Position numbers and translations under genes: made by a program
The notes under the pieces: generated by a model
Told to the model about the DNA's origin: nothing
The model's input: only the letters and a program-made list of their open reading frames with translations
Database searches by the model: none
DNA from: Caulochytrium protostelioides
Taxonomy: Eukaryota > Chytridiomycota > Caulochytriomycetes > Caulochytriales > Caulochytriaceae
Reading direction: 5' to 3'
DNA: 64,000 nt
Assembly (NCBI GenBank): GCA_003615045.1
Contig: ML014120.1
Location: forward strand, 1 to 64,000
Shown: positions 19,556 to 30,557 of the stretch, in pieces
Numbering within the stretch: the stretch's first letter is position 1
Layout of the letters: each line of letters begins with the position of its first letter

Positions 19556-22500
19556 ATGACGACGGGCAGCTTGCTGGCCTCGCCGACTCCCATCCCCTCT
19601 GATCGCTCACCCGCGGACGGCCGCACCACGTCGCATCGCTCCAGGTCGGTCTCGGCATCGGCCTCCGCGTCGGTTACGGCATCCGCCTCGGGCCCGGCAT
19701 CACGATCAGCCGCAGAATCCTGGTCGCCCGTGCCGGACTCAGATTCAGGCACGTCGGAAACTCGCAGCACGGCGCCCACCACGATCACGGCGTCCGCTCC
19801 GGCGGCGGGCTCGGCCCCCGGCGCCGCGCGCGCCTCGCCAGCGTCGTCGACACAGTTCATCACGCCCTCGGAAGACCCGAACCATGCGACGAACGGCACG
19901 TTCTTTGCTTCGTCCACCTCGCTGCCGCAGTCATGGCGCATCGAGATCCTCGAAAGCGTCCTCGAGGCGCTGCAGGTCGACGTGCAGGCATGGGACGCCG
20001 AGGGCAACTTGCTGTACCAGACCGACAACGTGCCCAGCACGCAGAGCTCGTCCGTGCTCTCGGTCACCTCGTCGCCCGACGTCGCGTATGTCGCCCGTCA
20101 CGGCGGCGCCCCGTCGCATCTCGGCGGCAATGCGGCCCTCCGGCACCATGGGCTCACCGGCCACGTGGCTGCCAACCCAACGCCGGCCCGCGTCATGACG
20201 ACCGCTGACCGCGCCAACCATGCAGCCAGCACGGGCGCAGCCCAGAGCTACCCCACCGTGCCGACGACCTCGACGGCCGCATCGCCCCATCTGCTGGCCG
20301 CCGCCGCTGCTGCCGCCGTCCCTGCCGCCCACACGGTGCCGCTGACGGCGGCGCCGCCGCCGTGCCCATACCTCTCGCCCCTCGAAGTCCCCATGATCAC
20401 GTCGTCCCAGCTCCTGTCGTCGCCTGCGTCCGTGCCATTCACCGCCTATGTCGCGGCCACGGCCGCGGGCCGCTTGCCTCCGGCTGCTGCTCGGTCCGGC
20501 CCGCGGGCGCCGCCCGGCCGCCCGCATTCGCCGGCGGCCAGCGCCAGCCCCGCGGGCTGGTCCACGCTCGGCGCCGTGGCGACCACCGGCACGACTAACA
20601 CGACGACCGCGACGACCGTCACGACACACCCGCCGACCGCCACGCTCACGGGCTTCGGCGGCGACGGCGGCGACGGCGATGGCGATGCGGACGCCTACCC
20701 GTTCCCCCCGACGCCTGCGCTCCACCACGCCAAGTCCGGCGCGGCGCGCGCGCCGCCGACGTTCTCCTCGGCCCACTCCGAGTCGCTGCCGGATGGCGAC
20801 GAGTTCCCCTTCGCTCCCGTGCCGTCTGCCCCCGCCGTGGTCGTGACGGCGGCCCCGGCGACGGCGGCCGCGACGACGGTGGCCGCCGCTGTCGAGCCCG
20901 TGATCGCGCGACGGCGGCGCGGTTCGGTCTCGACGATCGACGCCGAGGCCGAGGGTGAAGGCGACATGGACACCGATGCCGAGCCGGCCTCCACGTCCTC
21001 CGTCGACCGGGGGGGCGCATCCTACGCCTCGTACGAGTCAGGCCGCACACCGCCGGCCTTGCCGGCGGCCGCCGCGGCCTTGGCGTGCGACCCGGCGCGC
21101 CACGCCGGCCCCCTGCCACGCAAGCACGGCGCGGTCGCCGTCGCCGCGGCCTCGCGCCATGCTGCCCGCTCGATGCCGCGCCGCCACGAGCTCGAGCGCG
21201 TGCTGTTTGTTGGCAGCATGCGCGTCAAGATCCTGGTCGCGAAGCGGTGGCGCAGCTCGGGCATCGCGGCCCAGCGGCAGTCGCCCCTCTACGCGCCTGC
21301 GCCCGGGTCGGCGCCCGCGACGCCGGTCGGCGAGGGACTGCCCCGCAGCCCCGGCGGCATCGACTCCTCCCGGATCATGACGGCGATGCATGCGCAGGTT
21401 GGGCAGTCTTTTGATCCGGCGATGCACGTGTTGGGCAACCCCATCATGCGCAGCATGGCGTCCCACCGTCGCCCCGCGGCCCCCGCTGCCGGGACCGCCG
21501 CGGCTGCCGCCACGATGGCCGCGGCGAACAGCGCCTATCTGAACCACGCGCCATCCATCGCTTCGTCGATCACGGGGTCGAGCATCCTCACGCGCCGGCG
21601 TCAGCTGGCGGCTAATGCCGGCAACACCGGGCAGGCTTCGGGCAGTGGCGTTAGCGGCCGTCTGGAGTCGCATCGGAGTCCGAGCGTCAGCGCCAGCGAG
21701 ACGGGCGCCGCCTATGTGGTCCACACGCCGCCGCCGCCGTCGTCGGCGCTCGTGTACAACCCGTCGCATCTTAGTATCAGTCTGAGCGGCAGTGGCAGCG
21801 GCCACGAGGGCAGCGGCAGCGAGAGCGGATTTGTCGGCACGGGCAGCACGGGCGGATCCTACGAGCGGATGGCCGTGCCGCTGCCCCTGGCGCCTGAGTC
21901 GCTCGGCCAGCCCGTCGGCCGCGGCGCTGTCCTGCCCGTTGCGGGGCTGCGGGAGCCGCCCATCATGAGTCCCGGATTGCGTATTCCGGCGTCGGGGATG
22001 CTAGCGAGCCATGACGAGTGCTCCGAAGGGACCGCGGCGCCCACGAACCCGAGCTTCACCCCCGCCGCTGGCGGTGTGGCCTTCGCGCCGAGTGGCGCGC
22101 TGAGCAGCAGCGGCGGCAGTCACCGCGCCGTCGGTAGCGACGGCCACGGCGGCAACGTCCATGCGACGCCGCCCTTCCCGGCCGTCCCGGTCGACGCGGT
22201 CGGCCGCATTCGCCAGACGCCGACCCACTCGCTCATCCATGGCGGCGGCCACGCGCCCTTCTCGCAGCCGTTCCCGAGCAGTCTCTCGAGCTTGCTCGTG
22301 TCGTCCTACCAGTTCGCGAACGTGCCGGTCGTCGTCTCGGAAACACGCCACGTCACGGCGCACGCCGCGCATGCCCCCAGCCTCGACGATACCGATCCCC
22401 GACGCTTCCATCTGTCGTCGGTCGCCTCGCCGCCGCCGCCGCCGCCCGTGCCATCCGCCCCGCAGGCGTCCTTGTCGGTGCCGGTATCGGTGCCGCCGCC

Positions 22501-24821
22501 GCCGATGGCACCCGGGTATGCCCATATGGAGCCGTCGCATAGCGCCGCCACGGTCGAACCGTCGATGGCGGCCGCCGCGGCCGCACCGCTGTTCATGACG
22601 GGCCTCCCGCCGCCGCTGGCACCGTCGGTGCCCATGACGCTGCCGTCACGCATGGACACGCACCTCCTCCCGCTTCCGCAGTCGCTCGAAGGCTCAGCGC
22701 CCGGATCCGCGGCGGGTCTGTGCATCACCGCTGCAGCGGAGACCATGCGCCCGCCACTGATGGGCGGCGAGGCCGTGTCCACGCGTCCGCCGGCGCCGGT
22801 CCCCGTCCCGCACCGGGACGCGCCCGCCGCCGCGTGGAGCGGCGCGGCAGGCCTGCCGGTGCCCGGGTCTCCCGTATGCTGTCCGTCGTGCGCCGAGCCG
22901 CTACCGGTCCCCACGATGATGGCGGCCGCCGCCGCCGCCAGCGGCTACCCCGTGGCCCCTCTGGTGCCGTCGACGGCGGCGCTGACGCAGACATCGGCCT
23001 CGCAAGTGCGGCCGCCTCCGTCGCTGCCGCTGCCAGTGCCGCTGCTGATGCCCTCGCCGATTCCGGCGACCGCGTCGTCTCTGTCGCCGTCGTCCTCGGT
23101 GGTGTCATCGAAACCAATGCCTGTGGCGTTGGCGTCGCCCGTGCCGGCCCCGGCGGTGCCCCACCTGGCCGCGCATGAAGAGACCCCGGTGCGCAGTACT
23201 GCTGGGGCGCCACGAACCCAACCGGAGCCCGTGGTGGACATGGAGCGGATGAGCGATACTAGCGGCCATCGCAGCGACAGCACCTCGGCATCGACCACGG
23301 CCGCCATCGCGACCGCTGCCGCCGCCGCCGCCACCATGCCGCCGCCGCCGCTGTCTCCGACGATGGCGCCGGGGTCCAACCAGCATGTGCTCACGCAGCG
23401 GCTGGGCCTCGACAAATCGCTGCTGCTGACGTGTCTTGTGGAGGCCTTCGATTTGATGCCGCATCTGCTGTGGTTTGCGAACGCGCGCGGCAGCGCCGAG
23501 TACTTCAACACGCGTTGGCTCGCGTACACGGGGCAGCGGCACGAGGCGGCGGTCGGCTTCGGATGGGTCGACCACGTGCACCCCGAGGACGCGCCCGTCG
23601 TGCGGCGTATGATCGACCAAGCCCTCACGCGCCAGATGCCCTATGAAGTCGAGTACCGGCTGCGGCGCTACGACGGCGTGTACCGCTGGTTCCTCGTGAT
23701 GGGGGTTCCGATGTGGGACCCGACGCATACGCGAATCCTGCGGTGGTTTGGGTCGAATACCGACATTCATGAACGGCACCGCCAAGACCTCGAAAACCGC
23801 GCGCTCGCCACCCAGCTCGACGAGCGCCGGATCCTGTGGGAGAGCACATTGCAGCAGATGCCGCTGTCGGTGCTTGTCGCCAACCGCTACGACCGCGAAT
23901 TCTTCTTCCTCAATGACTACTCCTTCTGGATCTGGGGCGCAGAAGAGCTCCGCAGCATCGAGACCGTGTGCCGGTACCTCAAGACTCGCGACGGGACGCC
24001 GGTCTCGTGGGAGTCGTGGGCCATGTCGCGCTCGCTCTACTGGGGCGAAGTCGTCTCGGGCGAAGAGTATATGATTGACCGCGGCCACGGCCAGCCGGTT
24101 CAGTACCTGCGCGTCTCGTCGGCGCCCATCTACGACACGTGTCAGCGGTCGGTCGAGGTCGCCGTGGTCGTGTGCGAGGATGTGACGGCTCATGTCCAGC
24201 GCGAGCAGGAGTGTGCTCGGCTACAGATGTCGGAGCAGTCGGCGCTGACGGCGAACAAAATCAAGAGCGAGTTCTTTGCCCAGACGGCGCACGAGATTCG
24301 CACGCCGTGTGCCGCCGTCATTGGGCTCTGCGAGCTGCTGCTCGACAGCGCGCTCGATACCGAGCAACGCGAGTACGTCGAAGGCATCCGCCGCAGCGGC
24401 GAGAGTCTCCTGTTTATCATCAACGATATTCTGGACTTCAGCAAGATCGAGGCCGGCAAGCTTGACTTGGTCTACGAGGCGTTCAACCCGCGCACAATCC
24501 TCCAACAAATTGTGTCGCTGACGACGCCGTTGACGCGCAAGCGGCAGCTGCGCATCGAGACCCGCATCGCGCCCGACTTCCCGCAGAGCGTGTATGCCGA
24601 CCCAGACCGCATCCAGCAGATTGTGACGAACTTCATGAGCAACGCGATCAAGTTCAGCTCGCCGGACTCGCCCATCATCCTCTCGGCCGAGACCCTCGGT
24701 GCCCCCTTCCTCTGGACCGAAGCCCACAGCCGCGAGGAGGCCGAGCGCCTCCAAGCCGTCGCCACCCAGCACGCCCAGGAAGCGGCGCGCCTGACGACAG
24801 TGGGTACCACCACCACCACCA

Positions 24822-24852
<31 letters not shown>

Positions 24853-27727
24853 CTTGACGATGGATACGCCGCGGGTCAGTGCGACTCCGGCGCTGATGGG
24901 CGTCGGCGGCACGGTCAACGTTGGCATCGGCACCGCCGCCACGCCCCTCAGCGCCTTCGACGGCGCGACCGTCGCCACGGTCTCGTCGTCCCTGGTGACA
25001 CCCTCCGGCGAGCTCCACGGCATGTCCTACGAGACCGTCGCCACGGCCTTGCCGGCCATCGCATCGGGGTCCGCACCCGTCCCGGTGCCCTCCGCGGTGT
25101 CCACCGCAGGCTCGTCGTCGGTGCCCGTGCCGCTGCACGCCGCCGCCGGCCTCCATGTCGGATCGCTGCCGCTCGTCGCGCCCGACGTGCCGCGCACCAC
25201 GCTCCGCGTCTCGACCGCTGCGACGGCCGCCGCCGCCGCCGCCGCTGCTGTGGCGGCCGCCGGCAGCAGCGGTAGTTACGCGAACAGCGTCAGTGAGTCC
25301 CAGCCGTCGCGGCGATCGCGCCCTACGACGCCGCGGTCGCCGGCGCCGCTCAGCCTTGTTCCGGCGCATGGTATGGATAGCCCGGCGACCTCGCTGTCGG
25401 CGCTGTCGCCCGTCTCGCCGCCGCGCCGCGCGCCGCTGCCGCTCGCTTCGCCCGAGCCCCACCCGGTGGCGCCGCTGGCCGCCGCGCACCCTACGCATGC
25501 GCATGCCGCGCCATCATCGGCCTCGGCCTCATCCGAGGCCGTGGATGCGTCCGGTGGTGCAGCCGATCGTGCGCCCATCACTGCGACGACGACGTCGACG
25601 ACGACGGCAGCCGGTGGCGCGGTCGCCGCGGCGTCGTCGGGGAGCGCGGCGACATCGCCGACGCGGCCGTCGCCGTTCGTGCCGGTGGTCGGCAAGTACT
25701 ACCAGCGCATCCGGATCAGCGTCCAGGACCACGGGATCGGCATGAGTAAGGAGACGATTGAGCGGCTCTTCCGCCCGTTCAGCCAGGCCGACTCGAACAC
25801 GACCCGCAAGTATGGCGGCACGGGACTCGGGCTGATTATCTCGCTGCGACTCGCGCACCTGTTGCATGCGCAGATCTCCGTCGAGAGCGAGCTGAATGTC
25901 GGATCGACGTTCCGACTGGATCTCATTGTCCAGCCGATCCACGACGACCCGCCGCGCGCACCGCTGGGTGCCGCCGCGGCGACGGCGACTGCCCCGTCGA
26001 CGGTATCGCCGGCGTCCACGGTCTCGGTGCCCGGCATGGGTGGCCGTGCGCACTCCGCGACGGCCGCCACGCTCGCGGGGCCGATCGACCACGCGGTCCC
26101 CGAGAACCTCCACGCGCCGGCGCCCACGCTGTTCTCGTCGCTGCTGCACGCCGTGGAGGCCGCCAACCTGAACGAGCTGCCGCCGCAGGCCGTGGGCTCG
26201 GCGCTGATCCATGCGGCCACGACGCTGCCCGGCGCGGGCGGCGCGCCGGTCCTGCCGTCCCGCCTCTCGCCGCACCATCGCATCGCGGCCGCCGCAGCGG
26301 CGTCGGTGGCCGCGCCGTCGGCCGGCGACGGCGACGGCGACGGCGACGGGGCCTCGCCGGCGCGCGGGACCCGCGACGCCGCCAAGGCCGTGGACGACGA
26401 GGCCGACAATCGGACGGACGCCGACGACGCGGCATCCGTCCGGTCGTCGCTGTCGAACCTTTCCGCGACGGCGACGACTTGCGAGCCCGAGCCACTGCTG
26501 ACGTCGCCGTACGTGAGCGGCGCGGACCGCGTGGAGCCGTGGCCCGCCGCGGCGTCCGTGGCGTCGGCGGCGTCCGTGTCCGTGTCCGAGTCCGTGTCGT
26601 CGGTCTCCGCGCCGCGGCAGGCGACGCCGGGCACCGCGGTCGGCGCGCTCGCGGCCGCGGCGTCCGTGACGTCGACCGACACAACGAAGCACTCGCAGAC
26701 CATGTCGAACGTCTCGGGCGCCTCGGCGGTGTCCCGTGTACTGAAGGACGCGCGCATCGTCAACGCGCAGCTGCCGCCCGAGATCCTCAGCGACCTCGTC
26801 CATCGCGACGACGCGGCGCGGCATGCCGCCGTCGGCGCCCCCGACGCCGCGGCGTCTGAGCCCGGCAGCCCCGCGGCCGAGCCCGTCGCGCCCGCGCCGC
26901 GGCCCCTCGGCGCGCTCCCCGCGCTGCCGGCCGCCTCACCGCACGTGACGCCGACCGCTACGCCGCTCAGTCACACGTCGTTCGAGTCGCTCACGGCCTC
27001 GGGCACGCCGGCCTGGTCGGCCCTGCCGGCGCCGGAGCCCGCCGCGGGTGGCGCCGCCGCCGCCGCATCGACCCCGACGCCCGCCTGCAAAGGCCATATC
27101 CTGGTTGCCGAAGACAACCGCATCGCGCAGCTCATCGCCGAGAAAACACTACAGAAGCACGGGTTCCGCGTGACGCTCGCGAGCACCGGCGTTGAGGCCG
27201 TCGAGCTCGTCGTGGGCGCCGCCTCGCGGCCCCTGCGCGACGCGGACGACGCCGCCGCCGCCGCAGCCGCGACGGCGGCGGCGGAGGCGGCGCCGCTGGC
27301 GTTGCCGTCGCCGTCAGTCGCGCCGCCGCCGCCGTCGCCGTTCTCGGTGCTGTCGTCACCCGTGCCGGCGCCGGCGCCCACGCCCGCGCCGCGCGCGGAC
27401 TCCGGTGCCGCCACGGGCCTGCTGCGCGGCCCGTATGACGCGATCCTCATGGACTGCGTGATGCCGCTGATGGACGGGTACGAAGCGGCGAAGCTGATCC
27501 GGCTGCACGAGAAGGCGCACGGGATGCGGCGCACGCCGATCCTCGCGTTCACCGCGGACGCGCTGCGCATCGGCTCGAGCAAGGTTGAGGAGCGCGGGAT
27601 GGACGACTATGTCACGAAGCCGATCAAGGGCAAGCTCCTCATCGATAAGCTCGAGTACTGGATCCATGCGGCGCGGCACCATGGACCCGCCACGGGCACC
27701 GCCGCGGCGGCCGATGCGCCCCACTGA
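19556..27727 (+). CDS. Giant PAS-domain hybrid histidine kinase with receiver domain
   Basis: A 2723-residue two-component sensor. After about 1290 residues of Ser/Thr/Pro/Ala-rich sequence comes a PAS fold (about 1298-1410, with GWVDHVHPED and RWFGSNTDIHERH) and a second PAS-like segment (about 1420-1540). The dimerisation/phosphoacceptor box is AHEIRTP with His1579. The ATPase domain has an N box NFMSNAIKF (from 1692), then a roughly 350-residue low-complexity insertion, then the G1 box DHGIGM (from 2058), F box LFRPFSQAD and G2 box YGGTGLGL. The C-terminal receiver has the acidic pair Glu2519-Asp2520, phosphoacceptor Asp2633 in LMDCVMP and Lys2688 in TKPI, and is itself interrupted by about 70 residues. 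No transmembrane segment is seen, so it is probably cytosolic. The start is the first ATG (19556); an in-frame TTG lies 17 codons upstream. All catalytic residues are intact. The His-containing phosphotransfer partner is not in the window. Confidence 0.93.
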
Positions 27728-27904
27728 GCATGCTGTCCTGTAAACACTGGAAACAATGCGGTGTCGTTTCTCTTTTCCTTCTGATAAGGCAGAGCGTATT
27801 TGTAAACTGTTTCTGGATGAAACCCGAAAAAAAAAAAAAGAAAAGAAAAAGAAAACAACGCTTGATAGGGATCAAGGTGGCATGGTCCCGGATTTGGTCA
27901 CCCT
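27728..27904. other. Short AT-rich spacer between convergent genes
   Basis: A 177-base spacer with an A-rich run at about 27828-27856 separates the histidine-kinase and uridine-kinase stop codons. It probably carries both 3' ends. Confidence 0.55.
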
Positions 27905-29536
27905 TTAGGTGCCAAAGTAGCGGTCGCCAAAGTTGCCCATTCCGGGCACCATCTGGTAGTCGTCGTTGAGGCCGCGCTCGATTTCGGCCATGACGATGCG
28001 GACCTTGGGGTACGCGCGGATGACGGCGTGGATGCCGGCGGGGGCCGCGATCATGCAGAGGAAGACGATGCGGTCCTCGGCGACGTTGTGGTCGAGCAGA
28101 ACGCGGATGGCCATGAGCGCCGCGGCGCCGGTCGCGACCTGCGCATCCGTCAGCAGCACGACGCTGTGGTGGATCTGCGGCGGGAGCTTGCAGTAGTGCA
28201 GCTGCGGCTCGAGGGTGCGCGTGTCCGTCTGGATGAGCAGCTTGCCGATGGGGATGTCGAGCACGACCTTGCGGAGGCCCTCCTCCATGGTGGCGCCGGA
28301 GCGCATGACGCTGACGCCGCACAGCGGGTCGGCGCGGGCGACGCCCTGGACGGCGGCGCCCGTGGGCGTCAGCACGTGCTTCGGCGTCGAGCGGAGCGCT
28401 TCGAGGCCGCGCTCTACCACGAGCCGCGCAACGCGTTCGGCGTAGAAGATAAAGTCGTCGCGCTCGGTCGCGCCGCGGCGCAGCTGTGTCATGATGTAGC
28501 GCAGCTGCGGCGTCTGGCGGAGCAGCAGCACGTTGGCGGGATGCGTGGTGGCCGGGTCGGTGCAGTCGCAGACGTCGTCGTCGACGTGGCCGCCGGTGCC
28601 CAGCGCGCTGGCCGCGAGCTGCGTGCGGATATGCACGCCGCGCTGGTTGAGCTGGCGCAACACGTGCTTCGCGATCAGGTCGAGCGCCTGGCGGTTCGCG
28701 AGGCCGCGCGGCACGATGATGTCGGCATGGCGCATCGTTAGGTGGATGTGCTCGTCGTACGCGGGCTTTACGAACTTCTGGTACTGCGCCAGCACACTGA
28801 GCGGCGTGCGGCCGCGCTCCGAGATGTCCCGCTTCAGACGGCGCGCCAGGCGAATGTCGGCGTCGGTGTCGACGAACACCGTCATGTCCATCAGCGCGCG
28901 GACGCGGGGGTCGTACAGGGCGAGGATGCCCTCGAAGATGACGACGCTGCCGCCGTACATGGTCTTGGTGCGGGGCAGCCGCGAGTGCGTCACAAAGTCG
29001 TAGATGGGCACGTCCACCTTGACGCCCTGCTTGAGCTTGAGCAACGTCTCGTAGAGCAAGTCGTAGTCGAACGCGTCCGGGTGGTCGAAGTTGTACTCGT
29101 CGCGCGCCGCGCGCTCGAGCTGCTCGGGGACCAGCGACTTGTAGAACGAGTCCATCGACATGAGGATCACCCAGGGGATGCCCAGGTCACGCAGGATCTT
29201 CTTGGCCACCGACGTCTTGCCGGACGCCGAGCCGCCCGCGATGCCGAGCAGGTATGGCGTCAAGTTTTCGCCCTTCGTGTTGTACCACGGGTACCGGCCG
29301 GCGCTGAACATGCGGCTCACGGTCCGCGAGCCGTCCTTGTCAGACTTGCCCGCGGCGGCTGGCGCGGCCGTCGCGGCCGGCGCGGCCACAGCGTCAGCCA
29401 GCGGGGTCAGCTCAGCGACAGGGGTACCATCGACGCCAGTCGTCACCAGAACGGGGAGAGCCGTGGCGGTTGCCGATTCGGAGGCCGGCTCGACCGCGAT
29501 CGGCGCAGCCGGCTCGGAAGCCGCGTCGGCCATCAT
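27905..29536 (-). CDS. URK1: Bifunctional uridine kinase / uracil phosphoribosyltransferase (UCKL/Urk1 type)
   Basis: A 543-residue pyrimidine-salvage protein. The N-terminal kinase half holds the P-loop GGSASGKT (about 98-106), SMDSFYKSL and NFDHPDAFDYDLL, the uridine-binding YDFVTHSR, and the FEGILALYD strand. The C-terminal half is UPRT-like: LRQTPQLRYIMTQLR, GVSVMRSGATMEEGLR, VVLLTDAQVATGAAALMAI in the PRPP-loop position, and the terminal PGMGNFGDRYFGT. Families with this fusion phosphorylate uridine/cytidine; whether the UPRT half is active varies. Here the PRPP-loop segment reads TDAQVATGAAA and is not an obvious loss. The frame continues 99 codons upstream through a poly-alanine tract but only reaches a GTG, so the ATG at 29536 is chosen. 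It is cytosolic. Confidence 0.92.
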   Translation of the reverse strand: MMADAASEPAAPIAVEPASESATATALPVLVTTGVDGTPVAELTPLADAVAAPAATAAPAAAGKSDKDGSRTVSRMFSAGRYPWYNTKGENLTPYLLGIAGGSASGKTSVAKKILRDLGIPWVILMSMDSFYKSLVPEQLERAARDEYNFDHPDAFDYDLLYETLLKLKQGVKVDVPIYDFVTHSRLPRTKTMYGGSVVIFEGILALYDPRVRALMDMTVFVDTDADIRLARRLKRDISERGRTPLSVLAQYQKFVKPAYDEHIHLTMRHADIIVPRGLANRQALDLIAKHVLRQLNQRGVHIRTQLAASALGTGGHVDDDVCDCTDPATTHPANVLLLRQTPQLRYIMTQLRRGATERDDFIFYAERVARLVVERGLEALRSTPKHVLTPTGAAVQGVARADPLCGVSVMRSGATMEEGLRKVVLDIPIGKLLIQTDTRTLEPQLHYCKLPPQIHHSVVLLTDAQVATGAAALMAIRVLLDHNVAEDRIVFLCMIAAPAGIHAVIRAYPKVRIVMAEIERGLNDDYQMVPGMGNFGDRYFGT

Positions 29537-30557
29537 GGGCGTCAGACGCGGAGCGCGGAGCGCGGCGAGCGGCGAGTGGCGAGCGGCGACGGGGAGGGCC
29601 CGGGTCAACGGTTCTGCTGATTCCGAAGGACACCAAGAAGCGGCGTCAGCAGAGACCGCAGTGGCGGCGGCGGCAGCAGCGGCGGCGGCGGCAGCAGCGG
29701 CGGCGGCGGCGGCGGCAGCAGCGGCGGCAGCAGCAAGACAGCCAGCGAAGGAGACGGAAGGTCGGGAGGCCCTAGCGATCCCAGGCCAACTGAAGCAGGC
29801 GGCACTCGCTGCGCGCGGGCTGCTTCGCAGCACCCGGCTTCTCGCTCAGCGTCCGCCCGCACGCCCCCCTTCGGTCACCGCGCGCGCATCAACATCGTGG
29901 CGAGCGCGCCCACGCGTCGTGGCAGCGCCCTGCGGGACCGCCGTCGCCGGGCCGCCGTCGCCGAAGGGTCGCGTGACCACGTTCTGGTGGCCGTGTCGGC
30001 GCGCGCGCGCTCTTCATGAGAAATGAGGGGTCAGCGCCACATCCGCCAACCCCGCCGCCCGCGCGAGACTGCCGGCGGTCCCGCCGCGGCGTCGCGACGG
30101 GCGGCCGACCGACCGACCGGTGCGAAACAAGCCACGCGGGACGTCGGCGAACGCTCCGCCGCTCCGACACTCCGACGCGGGCGACATCCCGACACCATAC
30201 GGGCAAAGCCGGCAAATCCGCCGACGGACGCCGGGATCGCCGCCGAGGGTCGCCAACGCCGCGTGGCGCAGCCACGAACGGATGCCCCCGCCGCCGGGTG
30301 GCCCACCGCGCCGCGGGCCGATCCGCCACGATCCCCCGGCCCGCCAGGGACCAGGTGTTCGGTGGAACGTCCCCACCGCCAGGCTCAGAGGCGCAGCGCG
30401 TCAGGTGCTGGAAGGCTCCTTCGCCTCGCTGAGCTCAAGCTCGTCGATATCGGTTCCGGTCTCCATCCATAGACTCATTCCTCGCGTTGGGTGATGGCGC
30501 ATTGATCGATACAGACATACAGAGACGGCGAGGCCCCCTGGAAACGATTACGCGGCA
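29537..30557. other. Intergenic region, GC-rich, no gene seen
   Basis: About 1 kb between the start of the uridine-kinase gene and the stop codon of the upstream membrane-protein gene on the same strand. It holds a CAG/GGC repeat (29661-29735). Frames here are Arg/Pro/Ala-rich and mutually overlapping. It should include the URK1 promoter. Confidence 0.6.
29661..29735. repeat. GGC/CAG compound triplet repeat
   Basis: About 75 bases of ggcggcggcagcagc-type units just upstream of the uridine-kinase ATG. Read on the minus strand in the kinase frame it would encode about 27 alanines, but no ATG precedes it, so it is more likely 5' untranslated or promoter sequence. Confidence 0.8.
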
